Positions 62,401-64,000 of a stretch of DNA of 64,000 nt are shown here, one piece after another. Both the position numbers and the translations under genes were made by a program. The notes beneath the pieces are model-generated. The model was not told the DNA's origin. It saw only the letters and a list, made by a program, of their open reading frames with translations, and searched no databases. Within the stretch, counting starts at the first letter, position 1. Each line of letters opens with the position of its first letter. The stretch is from Apiospora phragmitis. Taxonomy: Eukaryota; Ascomycota; Sordariomycetes; Amphisphaeriales; Apiosporaceae. The stretch covers positions 1,674,001-1,738,000 of the forward strand of contig JAQQWL010000015.1 in NCBI GenBank assembly GCA_038363925.1, written 5' to 3'.

Positions 62401-63931
62401 CCCATCGAAGCGTCGAATCCAGCGAGACCGTTGGGAAGAAGCCTCCCACGCCAGGATGGAAACAAAAACTTCTCTCCAGGAAGCTGGAAGATCAGAAGAA
62501 GCCAGCCATTCTTTCACCTGACAAGAAACTGATGTTCGAGAAGTCTTCCCAACCGAGTTCGAGAGCACCAAAAATATCGCCAGCCAAAGGCAATACTGGT
62601 TCGCCAATCAAGGCTGCACCGAATTTGATCAATCGTCCACTCTCCCAGAGATCGAGTTCGCGGCCGGTTGGAGGTGCCGTGAAAGCAATGGCAGCTTTGT
62701 TTGACAACGCTTCTGATAAATCACCAGACGGCCCACTGGCTGGTAGATCTCGCAGTGATCTCAGGACTTCTGCTAGTTTTGCATCTGGACTCACCAAGAC
62801 GCAGTCACCGACGAAGTCGACGAAATCCGCCGCTGTTCTATCTAATGCCATGCCACAAACTCCTAGCAAGAAATACAACGATGATAATCGCGGTTCTGGC
62901 ATGGCTTCTGGCAGGGTTTACCGTACCTCCGTCGGGCGCAGAAAGCAGTCAACAATGGACTCGGGTACCCCAGATACGCCCTCCACGTTCCCTAAAGTTT
63001 CTCTCAGGCCTACCGGCTTCGTATTTTCTGCTGCAAGGAATGAGTCGAAGATTTCGCCTTCCAAAGCTCCTTCTCGAGACCGAGAACTGAGTCGTCCGCC
63101 CTCGCTCGGAACGATGGTGCCCCCCCGTGAAGAGCCTCCCGTGGCCCAGCACTTGAACTTCATACGACGACCTTCTGCGGCATCTTCTCGTAGTCATCTA
63201 AGTGCTCGGCCACTTGGAGATGACGCCGCGATCACACAAGGTAGTCCGCTGCCGAATTCCGGGGGAGTCCACGACCGAAAAGCGGAAACGGCCTGTTGCA
63301 CGCGCAGATACGCAACCTGCAGAGACAGCTGGAGTCGAAGAATGAAGAGGTCCTACAACTTAGACGCCAGCTCGAAACAAGAGACAACATGGACGTCGGT
63401 ACACTGAGTGAGAAACTGCGAGAGGCCAAGCGGGATTGTGCGATGTGGCGTGATCGCGCTGAGGCTGCTGAGAGGAGGATAGCTGTCTTCGAGAAGTTTG
63501 CAGCCAAAGCACGAGCGCTCAGAGGCGGCGTCACTTCTCCTGATCATAGAGATAAAGAAGAGGTCATGACTCAAGAAGATGCTGCTCTGGGTAGCAGGAA
63601 GCTCACGAGACAGACCACTCCGCTAGCCATGTTAAGAAGCGAATCGGATGGAACCACACATACAGAGGGCCAGGAGACTTTCAACGAGAGGCTTCGAAGA
63701 AGTATGGCGCAGGGCACGAGGCCTGCGGAGGACGGTGCGATGAGCTCTCCTTCGGCTGATGAGCCTATAATGGATCTAGACCTGTTGGAATTCCGCGAGG
63801 GCTCAGACTACATGCCCCAGACCTGGCGTGGTAGAGCGTTGTGGATGGCGGCTGAGGAACTACTCAGTAAACAAGATGAGATGGAGGGCAATCCTCAGTA
63901 CCCTACACACAGGCTTTCGGGGTCGGACTGA
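59424..63931 (+). CDS. Large RhoGAP-domain protein, with three frame breaks
   Basis: A GTPase-activating protein for Rho-type GTPases. Exons: 59424-59774, 59829-59873, 59923-60244, 60303-61208 and 61254-63931. The RhoGAP domain follows KNNWISRVLRQ..LVRLCGKSTLYLP; it has GIFRIPGS (Arg finger), DVASTFKRLLSGLPGGILGS, SRYRRELICAVFGILG, APREDAKGKPLPTFDLMGYNALAIIFGPLL (conserved Asn and FGP). The downstream ~890 residues are Ser/Pro-rich and disordered, then end in a coiled coil (LLHAQIRNLQRQLESKNEEV) and DLLEFREG. In that tail the frame must be changed three times: at the G run 61253-61256, the C run 62164-62167 and the G run 63261-63265. Each is resolved by one added base in the run, giving about 1430 residues. 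As written, the transcript would stop at 61277-61279 just after the GAP domain. Consensus errors are the simplest explanation. The gene ends 69 bp before the window edge. Confidence 0.88.
61209..61253 (+). other. Intron 4 of the RhoGAP gene
   Basis: Donor GTAAGT at 61209, CTGAC branch words and acceptor AATAG at 61253: an ordinary 45-nt fungal intron. Splicing it leaves the following sequence one base out of frame, which is what exposes the short G run as suspect. Confidence 0.7.
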
Positions 63932-64000
63932 TATGATAGGAAATGGCGGTATTTCGCTACCAGGCGAGCCGACTTAATTGGACTATGTTTATACAGCGAG

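Noticed and set aside
1..64000. CRISPR arrays, transposon ORFs, rRNA genes and telomeric repeats
   Set aside because: No regularly spaced repeats, no transposase or reverse-transcriptase motifs, no rRNA signatures and no telomere-like arrays were seen; the tandem repeats present are short microsatellites.

Overview
The window is nuclear DNA from a filamentous ascomycete (Pezizomycotina, most likely a Sordariomycete). The evidence is short 50-190 nt introns with GT..AG ends and CTRAY-like branch sites, pyrimidine-rich leaders, a Zn2Cys6 regulator, an Hce2/Ecp2-type effector-like gene, a GPI-anchored Dfg5/Dcw1-type GH76 protein, and fungal forms of Vac8, Snf4 and Imp1. I cannot name the species. 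There are no rRNA genes, convincing tRNAs, transposon genes, CRISPR arrays or prokaryotic features.

Layout. 2.4-5.4 kb: transportin (Kap104), three exons. 6.2-8.2 kb: a decayed DUF3176 membrane-protein gene with an in-frame stop and frame breaks. 8.2-32.5 kb: a gene-poor block of about 24 kb whose only supported gene is a five- or six-exon Zn2Cys6 transcription factor (22.35-24.67 kb). 32.5-33.2 kb: an Hce2 (Ecp2-like) secreted protein gene interrupted by an in-frame TGA. From 33.8 kb the DNA is gene-dense: L-asparaginase with C-terminal ankyrin repeats (-), mitochondrial phosphatidylserine decarboxylase (-), a Usa1/HERP-like ubiquitin-domain ER protein (+), a Cys-rich/acidic unknown protein (+), GH76 cell-wall mannanase/transglycosidase (-), a SET/Vps75-type NAP histone chaperone (-), mitochondrial IF-3 (-), inner-membrane protease Imp1 (+), Vac8 (-), the AMPK gamma subunit Snf4 (+) and a large RhoGAP protein (+) that ends 69 bp before the window edge.

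Functional themes. Three genes serve mitochondria (PSD1, IF-3, IMP1), and IF-3 and IMP1 are divergent across about 400 bp, so they could share a promoter. The rest are housekeeping or growth genes (nuclear import, ERAD, histone chaperoning, vacuole inheritance, energy sensing, Rho signalling, wall assembly). The accessory part is the left half: a decayed membrane protein, a regulator in a gene desert, and a broken effector-like gene.

A recurrent oddity is single-base frame breaks in otherwise conserved genes. Four of them (three in the RhoGAP gene, one in IF-3) sit in G or C runs and each is resolved by one extra base in the run, which points to consensus errors rather than biology. The breaks in the DUF3176, transcription-factor and Hce2 genes are of other kinds and may be real.
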